From: Magnetococcales bacterium
Lineage (GTDB): Bacteria; Pseudomonadota; Magnetococcia; Magnetococcales; JADFWU01
Length of the DNA: 64,000 bases
Assembly (NCBI GenBank): GCA_015234045.1
Contig: JADFWU010000015.1
Span: 1-64,000 of the forward strand
Direction: 5' to 3'
Made by a program: the position numbers and the translations under genes. The number at the start of each line of letters is the position of its first letter. The first letter of the stretch is position 1. Below, piece after piece: positions 17,668 to 26,436 of the stretch. Below the pieces are notes generated by a model that saw nothing but the letters and a program-made list of their open reading frames with translations, was not told the origin of the DNA and searched no databases.

Positions 17668-19221
17668 ATGATTAATCTGTGTTCAAAAGGTCAAGTTTGC
17701 CATTATAAAAATGAGATCCTGTCTGGTTTGACTGTGGCTCTGGCGTTGGTGCCAGAAGCCATTGCGTTTGCCATTGTGGCGCAGTTGGAGCCGTTGGTTG
17801 GTCTTTATGCTGCGTTAATTGTTGTGTTTATTACCTCAATAATAGGTGGTCGTCCTGGTATGATCTCCGGCGCAACTGGTGCGCTGGCTGTTATTATGAT
17901 GGGGTTGGTGGTGATTCACGGGGTTGAGTATCTGTTTGCTGCTGTGGTTTTGATGGGGCTTATTCAGATATTGTTTGGCATTTTACGGCTGGGGAAGTTT
18001 GTCCGGCTGGTGCCACACTCAGTGATGCTGGGCTTTGTGAATGGTTTGGCCATTGTAATCTTGTTGGCTCAACTGACTCAGTTTAAGGTTGCTGATCCAG
18101 TCGATGGCACTTTGTCCTGGATGAGTGGTACACCGTTATGGACAATTATGGGACTGATTGCCCTGACCATGGCCATCATCCATTTTTTGCCGAAATTGAC
18201 CAAAGCCATTCCAGCCTCTTTGGCCGGTATTCTGGTTGTCTCAACCATCACCATCGTCTTTGAACTACCAGTGAGAACGGTAGGGGATATCGCTTCAATT
18301 GCTGGTGGTTTTCCTGATTTTCATATTCCCATGGTGCCGTTTTCAAACATGACAGAGATTATGGACACGCTGTTCATAATCTTTCCCTATGCGGCAGCCT
18401 TTGCAGCGATTGGCTTGACCGAGTCGCTGTTGACCATGACTGTCATTGATGAGATGACTGAAACCCGTGGCCGAGGCAATAAAGAGTGTGTGGGGCAGGG
18501 CGTTGCAAATATTGCCTGTGGATTTTTCGGAGCCATGGGCGGGTGTGCGATGATCGGTCAATCCATGATCAATGTGAATTCTGGAGGGCGTTGTCGGGTG
18601 TCTGGAATTGCAGCGGGGTTGTTTTTACTGAGTTTTATCATGTTTACTTCGGCGCTGATTTCTAAGATTCCCATGGCGGCGTTGGTGGGTGTGATGTTTA
18701 TGGTGGTGATTGGTACTTTTGAGTGGTCCAGCTTCCGTATTATTGGAAAAATTCCCAAATCCGATGCCTTTATTCTTATTGCGGTCTCCGCTGTCACCGT
18801 TATTACCGATAATCTGGCAATAGCGGTTCTTATTGGTGTTATCATTTCCGCATTGGTATTTGCTTGGGATCATGCAAAAAATATTGGTGTAGAAATTACC
18901 CGAGATAATGAAGATTCCAAGGTGTATGAACTGCGTGGACCGCTGTTTTTTGGATCAACCCACGCCTTTCAAGCCTTGTTTGATCCAATCAATGATCCCG
19001 ATGATGTGGTGGTGGAGTTTCAACAGTCGCGTGTTTTTGATCACAGTGGCATCGAAGCTATTGATACCCTGGCAGAGCGTTATCTTAGTATGGATAAACG
19101 TCTGCATATCAGATATCTCAGCCCGGAGTGTGTCAAGTTATTAACAAAAGCGGGTGATCTGTGTGAAGTGAACCTTATTAAAGATCCTGTTTACCATGTG
19201 GCCGATGATTCTTTGGCATAG
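17668..19221 (+). CDS. SulP/SLC26 family anion transporter
   Basis: The 517-residue protein is an inner-membrane transporter of the SulP family (sulfate, bicarbonate or other anions). About ten to twelve hydrophobic segments fill residues 15-410, starting with the family's LTVALALVPEAIAFAIVA. A cytoplasmic STAS domain occupies about 425-510 (GPLFFGSTHAF, FDHSGIEAIDTLAERY). AAGGTGAT precedes the ATG. The substrate is not predictable from sequence. It has no carbonic anhydrase neighbour, and it converges on mscS across a TATAGTG-family repeat. Confidence 0.92.
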   Translation: MINLCSKGQVCHYKNEILSGLTVALALVPEAIAFAIVAQLEPLVGLYAALIVVFITSIIGGRPGMISGATGALAVIMMGLVVIHGVEYLFAAVVLMGLIQILFGILRLGKFVRLVPHSVMLGFVNGLAIVILLAQLTQFKVADPVDGTLSWMSGTPLWTIMGLIALTMAIIHFLPKLTKAIPASLAGILVVSTITIVFELPVRTVGDIASIAGGFPDFHIPMVPFSNMTEIMDTLFIIFPYAAAFAAIGLTESLLTMTVIDEMTETRGRGNKECVGQGVANIACGFFGAMGGCAMIGQSMINVNSGGRCRVSGIAAGLFLLSFIMFTSALISKIPMAALVGVMFMVVIGTFEWSSFRIIGKIPKSDAFILIAVSAVTVITDNLAIAVLIGVIISALVFAWDHAKNIGVEITRDNEDSKVYELRGPLFFGSTHAFQALFDPINDPDDVVVEFQQSRVFDHSGIEAIDTLAERYLSMDKRLHIRYLSPECVKLLTKAGDLCEVNLIKDPVYHVADDSLA

Positions 19222-19249
19222 AGCGTGTTCAGGAACGCAATTTTTCTAG

Positions 19250-19410
19250 TATCGTGGTTTCGTCTAAAATTTGAACAGTCAGCCGTTCCATCCCTGGTGA
19301 TATTTTTTTACTCTGATGATCTGCTTCGCATATCAAAAGCGGCGCAAAAACATCACCAGGGCTTCCACTCAGGTCGAGATTTGTTGTTAAACTTTGGATG
19401 AAAATGACTA
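19250..19410. mobile_element. MITE-like repeat, TATAGTG family, copy 2
   Basis: This 161-bp element has left end TATCGTGGTTTCGTC and right end TGAAAATGACTA, with the same internal inverted pair CCCTGGTGAT / ATCACCAGGG as copy 1. It is the most diverged of the three full copies at its right end. It lies between the convergent SulP and mscS genes. Confidence 0.78.
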
Positions 19411-19450
19411 AAGCGTCTCTCTGAGTTTCTAAACAGGTTGTTGGAGTGAT

Positions 19451-21106
19451 CTATTCTTTCTCTGGAAAATGAACCGACATTTGTGTGAACGGAATTTCCC
19501 AGCCATGTTCAGTACAGGCATCTACAGACCAGCGCTGTAAAGCGCGTCGTAACCGGTTATAAAGCGGTGCCTGATTGCCAGTGAAATCTGCGATAACCAC
19601 AAGATCCAATGAAGATGCACCAGCGCTTTGGAATTCTACACGTAGATTCAGCAGATATTTTCCATAGCCATCATTTTGAATGCGGTGCTCAACCGTTTCT
19701 TTCAGGGTTTTAAGAATATCGGTAGTGGCGTTAGCCTGAAGATCGTAGCTAATGCCAATGGTCTCTTTAAGGCGGAAATTGACCGAGATGTTTTCCGGTG
19801 ACAGGCTAAGAAAGTCAGCCATCGGATAGGTTTTATGTGCGCCACCACGTTGGACCAACCGCACCATGTCGTGGGTAATGGATATCACTTTACCTCGGGT
19901 GGTGTCGGAAAGAATAACCCAATCGCCCTTTCTACAGGGAAACCAAGTGATATCTTCGGTCAGTGGCATGGAGATTTTACCCAGCAAAGCTTCTAATGGC
20001 AGGCGCAGTTTTAACCCGGCATCCGGGTTTTCCAGGGTTGAGAAGAGATTGATTTGTCGGATCTGCCAGGGCAGGCCGGCATACTCCATTCGTTCGCCTT
20101 CTCTGACTGAGCCAATGTTGAGCATGAGTCGGGATTGCTGTAATAGCCCGGGCAAGGTGCGGCGGATGGTCCAGGCCATGCCGAGTAGGATAAGCACACC
20201 GAGGCTGAATAAAACCCAATCTTCGGCAAAGTAGAACACGGTCATTGGACCGGCAATCAATAGGAAAATTGTGACAATCCGGTAGAGCAAACTAAAGAGC
20301 CGGATTGAAAAAGGGCGATGCACCTTGTTATAGCCGGGTATGATTTTCTTCAGAACGCTGTAGAATCCTTTGCTGATGAAAAAAATCAGTAGAAATACCA
20401 ATAAACCACCTGCCAGATAACGACCACGTTTGCGAAAAAAGTCCTTGATGCCGCTTTTGGACATTTCGGTAAAGGACTCTTCTTCCTGTTCCATTTTATC
20501 CAATTGGAACTGAGTGATTTTGAGCCCATTGTTTATCCGTTCAATCCGTAAACGCCAACGCTCTTTGATCTCTGTTAAACTGGAGCGTACTGAAGGCTCT
20601 TTAGATGTGGAGAGCAGTGTTTCAATATGTTGAGCCGCTTTTTTTGCTTCAGGAAGCGCTTGTTGCAGGTTTAGGATTTTTTCTTTCAGTCTCGACTTGT
20701 CTCGCATGCGCGCGGTCATCATCTTCATTTCTGTGATGATCGGCTCAACCAGTGCAACAACTTCCTCTTGAATATCAAACTGCTTTTCATTTTCATCCGC
20801 GCCATCCGGGCTTTCAATATTGGTGGCGATCTGAAGAAAATTATTTTTTGTATCAAGTAATTGTTGTTCTAACTTGTCCAGTTCCTCTTGCAGCTCTTTT
20901 TTCTCTAAAGAGGTTGTGGTTGTCTTGATTTTCTGTTGAGTCTTGCTGATTTCGTTTTCCAAATCCCGCTGCATTTTGAGTACGGAATTCAGGGCTTCCA
21001 GTGCTTGCACAGAATTTGAAACGCGGGAAGATTTGATTTCTGAGTAGGCAATGATGGGATGTATAAATAAAGCGCAGAGCAGGAAAAAAAACAGAGGGCG
21101 AAGCAT
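19451..21106 (-). CDS. MscS-family mechanosensitive channel with periplasmic coiled-coil domain
   Basis: The 551-residue protein starts with a signal peptide (MLRPLFFFLLCALFIHPIIA) and continues with a long coiled-coil region (about 25-210) expected in the periplasm. Membrane segments follow near 225-245 and 265-320. The MscS beta domain (CRKGDWVILSDTTRGKVISI, about 395-415) and a C-terminal alpha/beta domain complete it. This is the layout of larger MscS-like channels (MscK/YnaI type). GTG 21118 is another possible start, but ATG 21106 has GGAG at a better distance. It is the last gene of the osmC-dsbA-etfB-etfA run. Confidence 0.88.
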   Translation of the reverse strand: MLRPLFFFLLCALFIHPIIAYSEIKSSRVSNSVQALEALNSVLKMQRDLENEISKTQQKIKTTTTSLEKKELQEELDKLEQQLLDTKNNFLQIATNIESPDGADENEKQFDIQEEVVALVEPIITEMKMMTARMRDKSRLKEKILNLQQALPEAKKAAQHIETLLSTSKEPSVRSSLTEIKERWRLRIERINNGLKITQFQLDKMEQEEESFTEMSKSGIKDFFRKRGRYLAGGLLVFLLIFFISKGFYSVLKKIIPGYNKVHRPFSIRLFSLLYRIVTIFLLIAGPMTVFYFAEDWVLFSLGVLILLGMAWTIRRTLPGLLQQSRLMLNIGSVREGERMEYAGLPWQIRQINLFSTLENPDAGLKLRLPLEALLGKISMPLTEDITWFPCRKGDWVILSDTTRGKVISITHDMVRLVQRGGAHKTYPMADFLSLSPENISVNFRLKETIGISYDLQANATTDILKTLKETVEHRIQNDGYGKYLLNLRVEFQSAGASSLDLVVIADFTGNQAPLYNRLRRALQRWSVDACTEHGWEIPFTQMSVHFPEKE

Positions 21107-21133
21107 AGTGAACTCCACAGAGAGTGAATGTTA

Positions 21134-22063
21134 TCAGACCCTGATCCACTCAGGAATAATCTGTTCCATCATGCCGGAAAGGGTATAGTCGGCGATGGAA
21201 CAGATCGGCGCTTTGGGGTCTTTATTGATGGCAACGATGGTACCCGCATCTTTAATTCCCGCCAGATGCTGAATGGCTCCAGAGATGCCCACAGCAATGT
21301 AAAGACGCGGTGCAATGATGCGACCAGTTTGACCAATCTGCCAAGTATTGGGTGCAAAACCAGCATCCACTGCCGAACGTGTTGCGCCCAAAGCAGCACC
21401 GAGTTTATCCGCTAATTCACCAAGTTGTTGCCAGCCCTGTTCCGTGTTTACGCCTGCACCACCTGCTACCACAATTTCAGCGCTGCCCAAGTCTGGGCGG
21501 TCGGTGTTGGGTTGGGTCAGTGCGATATGGTTGGAGTGGCGTGGCCATTTTTTTGGTTTTGAAATGGTGTGACGCTCTGCGGGTTGCTCACCCATCAATG
21601 CTGGAGAAAATGCTGTTGGGCGAATCGTCAACAGTGTTGGTGTGTGTTGATGTTGGATGGTTTGGTACACATTGCCTGCAAACAGCGGACGAACAAACCG
21701 CTCTGAATCGAGAATTTGGACAACATCAGAGAGCATATCCACACCCAGCTTGGCAGCAAGACGCGGAAGTAGATCTTTTCCAAAGGTGGTGGCTGGTGCC
21801 AAAATATGACGGTAGCGTTGTTTCAGGGAAAGAATGATGCTAACCAGTTGTTCAGCCCCTGTTTTTTCCAGTTGTTCGTCTTGTAAAAACAGTACCGAGT
21901 CTACACCGTTGATCAGTTCACAACGGCTTGCCATTTCATTGATTTCCGAGCCAGCCAACAACAGCGTAACGGGTCCCAATTGTTTGGCTGCGGTGATGGT
22001 TGTACACAGAGCATGATCGGGTTGATTCGGTGCGGTTGGATCAGTGATTACCAGTACACTCAT
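21134..22063 (-). CDS. etfA: Electron transfer flavoprotein alpha subunit
   Basis: EtfA binds FAD and passes electrons from acyl-CoA or other dehydrogenases towards ETF-quinone oxidoreductase. The 309-residue protein has an N-terminal ETF domain and the C-terminal FAD-binding domain with GQTGRIIAPRLYIAVGISG, QHLAGIKDAGTIVAINKD and the final ADYTL. Its start overlaps the etfB stop by four bases (ATGA). No dehydrogenase or ETF-quinone oxidoreductase gene is nearby, so the partner is unknown. Confidence 0.95.
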   Translation of the reverse strand: MSVLVITDPTAPNQPDHALCTTITAAKQLGPVTLLLAGSEINEMASRCELINGVDSVLFLQDEQLEKTGAEQLVSIILSLKQRYRHILAPATTFGKDLLPRLAAKLGVDMLSDVVQILDSERFVRPLFAGNVYQTIQHQHTPTLLTIRPTAFSPALMGEQPAERHTISKPKKWPRHSNHIALTQPNTDRPDLGSAEIVVAGGAGVNTEQGWQQLGELADKLGAALGATRSAVDAGFAPNTWQIGQTGRIIAPRLYIAVGISGAIQHLAGIKDAGTIVAINKDPKAPICSIADYTLSGMMEQIIPEWIRV

Positions 22064-22824
22064 GACAAAATACCGGCGTGAGACAAAGCATTAAGCAGTG
22101 TGGATAGGTTCTCTACATGTTGGCCTTTTGGCCGCAGTGGTGGATGTGCGTTCTCTAATACAGTCATACATGATTCAGGCAATGGATTGATGAAATCTGA
22201 CAGCGGTAGCGTTTCCAAAGGTTTGCGCCGGGCTTTCATGATTTTTGGCAGGCTGGCATAACGCGGCGTGTTGAGCCTAAGATCGGTTGTGATCACTGCT
22301 GGAAGAGAAAGGCTACAGGTTTCCAAACCGTAATCCAGTTCACGTTGTGTCACAACTGTACCGTTATCCTGACTCTCTAAGCGAGAAACAAAGGTGGATT
22401 GTGGCCAGTCCAGAAGACCAGCCAACATTTGACCGGTTTGGTTATTGTCCTGATCCACCGACTGTTTGCCCATAAAGACCAAATCAAAGGACGCTTTACA
22501 GACTAAAGCCGCCACTGTTTGAGCAATCAGGCGTGGTGTGAGGAGGATTTGATCTGAATCAGGATGGATATGGAGGGCGCGGTCTGCATCAAGAGCCAAA
22601 GCGGTACGTAGGCAGTCGATTATGTTATTTCCACCGATGCTGACTACGGTTACCTCATCGGCCTTACCTGCTTCTTTCAGTTGAACGGCTGCCTCCAAGG
22701 CGATCTCATCAAACGGATTGATCACGCCTTGGGCATGGCTTGTTTCAATAGCCAGTGGTGTGCCGGACAGACGAACAGGCACCGCTGGATCAGGTACCTG
22801 ACGGATAGCAACAAGAACCTTCAT
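22060..22824 (-). CDS. etfB: Electron transfer flavoprotein beta subunit
   Basis: EtfB pairs with EtfA and binds AMP. The 254-residue protein starts MKVLVAIRQVPDP and has NPFDEIALEAAVQLKEAG, VFMGKQSVDQDNNQTGQMLA and the later TTDLRLNTPRYASLPKIMKA, all typical. Its stop overlaps the etfA start, and it begins 14 bp after the dsbA-family gene, so all lie in one minus-strand operon. Confidence 0.95.
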   Translation of the reverse strand: MKVLVAIRQVPDPAVPVRLSGTPLAIETSHAQGVINPFDEIALEAAVQLKEAGKADEVTVVSIGGNNIIDCLRTALALDADRALHIHPDSDQILLTPRLIAQTVAALVCKASFDLVFMGKQSVDQDNNQTGQMLAGLLDWPQSTFVSRLESQDNGTVVTQRELDYGLETCSLSLPAVITTDLRLNTPRYASLPKIMKARRKPLETLPLSDFINPLPESCMTVLENAHPPLRPKGQHVENLSTLLNALSHAGILS

Positions 22825-22838
22825 GAGTAATTGATGAT

Positions 22839-23528
22839 CTATTTGACCGCAAGTGCTTCAATAGCACGCAGCAGTCCGTTCCACTTAGTATCATCCGAGG
22901 CCAACTCTTCTGGAGTGGCCAAACTTTTTCCAGAGGAAGGTGGAACGCGGTATTTGCCGTTCACCACCAACATGGGAGTGCCACTAACGCCATAAGACTC
23001 TTTTAAAGTACGTGCCTGGGCCAGTTTGGCAATTACGCCAAATGATTTCATGTTCTGTTTGAACAGATCAGGGTCCAGCCCTACGGCTTCAACGACAAAG
23101 ATCAATTCTCCAAAATTGTCGATATCAATACCATCCACGAAACGTGCTTTGAAGATGGCATCCTTCATTTCGATGCCTTTGCCCATGAATTCGGCGGTGT
23201 AGTAGGCGCGGGCCGGAATGTCGGATTGATTGCCCCAGAAAATCGGCAAGGCTTTTACTGTAAATCGACTGCTATTCTGTTTTGCCCAACGGTCAAAATG
23301 GGGATGCAGGTAGTAGCAGTGCGGACAGTGGAAGTTGAACACCTCTACAATTTCAGGTTTGTCACCTGAAGGCGGTATAGGTGGAGAGATGAGGTGATAA
23401 TCTTCACCTTCCATAAGGTCGGCACTGTTGAAATCAGTTGCGCTGACTTCAGAGACAGTCAGGACGAAACTGAGCAATAGTGTAATCAGAACGGACTGGA
23501 TCAGTGTAGCAAATGAAACAGGTTTCAT
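22839..23528 (-). CDS. dsbA: DsbA-family thiol:disulfide oxidoreductase
   Basis: The 229-residue protein has a signal peptide (about 1-30) and a thioredoxin fold with an inserted helical domain. The active site is HCPHC within EVFNFHCPHCYYLHPHF (about 61-77), and the cis-Pro loop is GVSGTPMLVVNGKYRV. DsbA oxidises cysteine pairs in exported proteins. DsbB was not found in the window. Placement between osmC and etfB in one operon is unusual and may only reflect shared expression. Confidence 0.92.
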   Translation of the reverse strand: MKPVSFATLIQSVLITLLLSFVLTVSEVSATDFNSADLMEGEDYHLISPPIPPSGDKPEIVEVFNFHCPHCYYLHPHFDRWAKQNSSRFTVKALPIFWGNQSDIPARAYYTAEFMGKGIEMKDAIFKARFVDGIDIDNFGELIFVVEAVGLDPDLFKQNMKSFGVIAKLAQARTLKESYGVSGTPMLVVNGKYRVPPSSGKSLATPEELASDDTKWNGLLRAIEALAVK

Positions 23529-23538
23529 GGCGATTCAC

Positions 23539-23964
23539 TCAGGCTTCGATGATTTCATAGCTGGTATGGATTTGAGCGGTTTTGCCCAACATGATTGATG
23601 CAGAGCAGTATTTCTCTTCAGAAAGGCTGATCGCACGTTGTACTGCTTTTTCCGGGATTTTGGTTCCGGTGATTTTAAAATGGACTGTGATATCGGTATA
23701 CACTTTTGGTTCGGTATCAGCCCGTTTTCCGGAAACGGAGACATCACAGTCTTTCACATCGTGACGCCCTTTGCGCAGAATATTCAGCACATCAATAGAG
23801 GTGCAACCGCCCATCCCGATCAATAACAGCTCCATGGGTCTGACACCCATATTGCGACCGCCCATTTCTGGTGCGGCATCCATGACCACCGTGTGCCCGG
23901 AACCGGACTCTCCGAGCATTTGAATCCCTTCAATCAATTTGATACGCGCCTTGGTCTCGGCCAT
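23539..23964 (-). CDS. OsmC/YhfA-family peroxide-linked protein
   Basis: The 141-residue protein has the OsmC fold features RPMELLLIGMGGCTSIDVLN (about 42-61) and KYCSASIMLGKTA (about 117-129). These two segments carry the conserved cysteines used to reduce organic hydroperoxides in Ohr/OsmC proteins. The YhfA-like subgroup has no fixed function. It is the first gene of the minus-strand operon that continues with dsbA and etfBA. Upstream, on the minus strand, TATACT near 24020 could be a -10 box. Confidence 0.88.
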   Translation of the reverse strand: MAETKARIKLIEGIQMLGESGSGHTVVMDAAPEMGGRNMGVRPMELLLIGMGGCTSIDVLNILRKGRHDVKDCDVSVSGKRADTEPKVYTDITVHFKITGTKIPEKAVQRAISLSEEKYCSASIMLGKTAQIHTSYEIIEA

Positions 23965-24046
23965 CTAAATCGTCTCCTGCAAATACGGTAAGCAGTGCCT
24001 GAACGCTTCATACAATAGTATACTCTAAAAAAGGTAGAAGTGTCCC

Positions 24047-24092
24047 CCAAACTTGTTTCCTAGGGGCAATCTAATTTTTCCGTGGTCCTTAG
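24047..24092. repeat. Dispersed motif (family 3), partial copy
   Basis: The core GGGGCAATCTAATTTTTCC followed by GTGGTCCTTAG matches copies at 34046-34120 and 44417-44491. Only the right half is recognisable. It lies in the divergent region between osmC and the DHH gene. Confidence 0.45.
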
Positions 24093-24153
24093 GGTATGTT
24101 AATATCGATCATTTTTCCGACCCTAGTGGCGTGTTTTTTTCAGGAATCACACA

Positions 24154-25326
24154 ATGGATGAACAATTGATAGAAAATGATGAAGCAATGCCGGAAAATAG
24201 TCGCGTAGCTGCTGATGACTCAGATAATTGTGGTGCGTGTGGTAATGAAAAAACGGTTGAGCTTTGTACGGTACTGAAAAAGCATCGTGGTGAACGTCAT
24301 GCAGTGTTGCTTCAGGACTATCCTGATCCTGATGCCATCTCATGTGGAGAGGCGTACCGGCGGATTGTAGAAAAATTTGGTATTGAGGTTGATTTGCTCT
24401 ACGCCGGACGTGTCAGTCATCAGGAAAATATTGCGCTTATTAATTTGCTCAACATCAGTCTGACCTGTTGGGATTCTGAATTTGTTCCGCAAGATCAGTA
24501 TCAAGGTGTGGTCTTCGTGGATAATCAGGGAACCACCTGCCGCCTGACAGATCGTTTCCTTGCAGCTGGCATTCCGGTTGTGGCCATGATGGATCACCAT
24601 GCATGGCAGGAAAATTTGGATCAATTAAAACCCGAGTTTGTAGATGTACGCTTTGTCGGTGCGTGTGCCACATTATTTGCTACCTACTTGGAACAGGGTA
24701 TCATGCCTCTGGAGAATAGTAATTCCGATCATCGGAATCTGGCTACCGCTTTGATGCATGGTATCGTTTCGGATACTGGTGCAATGATTCAAGCGCAATC
24801 ATTGGATTTGAATGCTGCCGCCTATCTACAGCCTTTCTTCGATACTGAAATGCTTCTGGAAATTCTGCATCAGAAACGCAGCCATAAGACCATGGAAGTG
24901 ATCCGTATCGCTTTGGCGGATCGGGTAACACGGGCGGGTGTCTGTCTTGCGGGTGTTGGTTTTCTGCGTACTGCGGATCGAGATGCGGTGCCACAGGCTG
25001 CGGAGTTTCTGCTCAGTGAAGAGAATGTCCATACGGTAATCGTTTATGCCATCGTTACGAAGAAAAACGGTGAAGAGATGTTAAGTGGTTCTCTACGTAC
25101 CTCCAAACATACCCTGGCACCGGATACCTTCTTAAAAGATGTCCTTGGTCACGATAGAGAGGGTAAATATTATGGTGGCGGTAAGGATGCAGCAGGCGGT
25201 TTTGAAATTCCATTGGGATTTTTGTCTGGTACAGATGGAAAAGTGCTCTCAAATATGAAGTGGGATGCGTATAGCCGGAAGTTGCGTAAGCGCTTTTTTG
25301 AAAAAATCGGTGTTGAGGATGTTTGA
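24154..25326 (+). CDS. DHH-family phosphoesterase (NrnA-like)
   Basis: The 390-residue protein has a DHH domain with DYPDPDA (Asp58, Asp60), VDNQG (Asp123) and the DHH signature at 147-149, and a C-terminal DHHA1 domain with SGSLRTSKHTL and YYGGGKDAAGGF. Such proteins hydrolyse oligoribonucleotides, pAp or cyclic dinucleotide products using Mn2+. Residues 1-45 form an extra acidic N-terminal tail with a CGACGN cysteine pair not needed by the core. Its stop overlaps the lipA start by one base. The precise substrate is not clear. Confidence 0.88.
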   Translation: MDEQLIENDEAMPENSRVAADDSDNCGACGNEKTVELCTVLKKHRGERHAVLLQDYPDPDAISCGEAYRRIVEKFGIEVDLLYAGRVSHQENIALINLLNISLTCWDSEFVPQDQYQGVVFVDNQGTTCRLTDRFLAAGIPVVAMMDHHAWQENLDQLKPEFVDVRFVGACATLFATYLEQGIMPLENSNSDHRNLATALMHGIVSDTGAMIQAQSLDLNAAAYLQPFFDTEMLLEILHQKRSHKTMEVIRIALADRVTRAGVCLAGVGFLRTADRDAVPQAAEFLLSEENVHTVIVYAIVTKKNGEEMLSGSLRTSKHTLAPDTFLKDVLGHDREGKYYGGGKDAAGGFEIPLGFLSGTDGKVLSNMKWDAYSRKLRKRFFEKIGVEDV

Positions 25327-26201
25327 TGGCGGATAATGCTCCGTTTATTCGAAAGCCACGCTGGTTGACGGTGAAGGCACCAACGTCACCAGAATACCTT
25401 AAATTACGCGCCATGATGCAGCGTGAGAAGCTTCAGACTGTTTGTCAGTCCGCATCCTGTCCTAATATCGGTGGATGCTGGCATGATGGTCATGCCGCTT
25501 TCATGATTCTCGGGAATATTTGTACCCGAAATTGTACTTTCTGTGATGTGCCTACTGGTCGTCCCGCGCCGGTGGATTTCGAAGAGCCTCAACGTCTGGC
25601 TAAAGTGGTTCAAAGAATGGGGCTGCGCCATGTGGTGATCACCTCCGTTGATCGGGATGATCTGGAGGATGGTGGAGCGGCTCAATTTGTTGCTTGTCTG
25701 GATATTTTACATGGTCAGCAGGCGGGATATACCATTGAAGTGTTGACCCCGGATTTTCGGGATAAAAGCGGTGCACTTGAGAAAGTGCTTTTCGCAAAGC
25801 CAACAATTTTCAACCATAATATAGAGACCGTTCAGCGTCTATTTACATCGGTTAGACCTGCGGCAGATTATCGTTATTCTCTAGATGTATTGAAAAAAGC
25901 TGCCGATTATAATGGGGCTTCAATACAGATTAAGTCGGGATTTATGGTTGGCCTGGGTGAGCATTGGGCGGAGGTGGTCCAGTTGTTGGATGACTTGCGT
26001 GATTCTGGTGTTACGCTACTGACTGTCGGTCAATATTTACGCCCCAGCCTGAAACATCATCCTGTTGAATCCTACTGGCCACCTGAACGTTTTGATCATC
26101 TGAAAGAGATCGCGCTACAAAAAGGGTTTGTCAAGGTGATGAGTAATCCTTTGGCACGTTCTTCAATTCGCGAGGATGATAGAGCTGTTAAATTTGGTTA
26201 G
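25326..26201 (+). CDS. lipA: Lipoyl synthase
   Basis: LipA is a radical-SAM enzyme that inserts two sulfurs into octanoyl chains on lipoyl domains. The 291-residue protein has the auxiliary cluster motif CQSASCPNIGGCW (about 38-50) and the radical-SAM motif CTRNCTFC (about 65-72), then LTVGQYLRPS and the C-terminal arm with ARSSIRED, which supplies the Ser ligand. The ATG at 25326 overlaps the DHH stop codon. lipB follows after one intervening amine oxidase gene. Confidence 0.97.
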   Translation: MADNAPFIRKPRWLTVKAPTSPEYLKLRAMMQREKLQTVCQSASCPNIGGCWHDGHAAFMILGNICTRNCTFCDVPTGRPAPVDFEEPQRLAKVVQRMGLRHVVITSVDRDDLEDGGAAQFVACLDILHGQQAGYTIEVLTPDFRDKSGALEKVLFAKPTIFNHNIETVQRLFTSVRPAADYRYSLDVLKKAADYNGASIQIKSGFMVGLGEHWAEVVQLLDDLRDSGVTLLTVGQYLRPSLKHHPVESYWPPERFDHLKEIALQKGFVKVMSNPLARSSIREDDRAVKFG

Positions 26202-26436
26202 TATGTTGATTTTTAAGTGTATAGAGACAGGAAAGTTGGTTGTTGATCTAAGAATTATGTTAAATCATTATTTCATTAGGTCTTTCTATGGCTCATAATG
26301 AGCCACCAGTATGAGAACTGCTTGATAAATCATGTAGATTATGGTACGTTGTCAAGGTGTGCTGTGGTTGCGAAGGAAATAGAGGGGCGCACGATACCCT
26401 GATCATAATGTAGGAATCGCATAGCGGATTCGGCTT

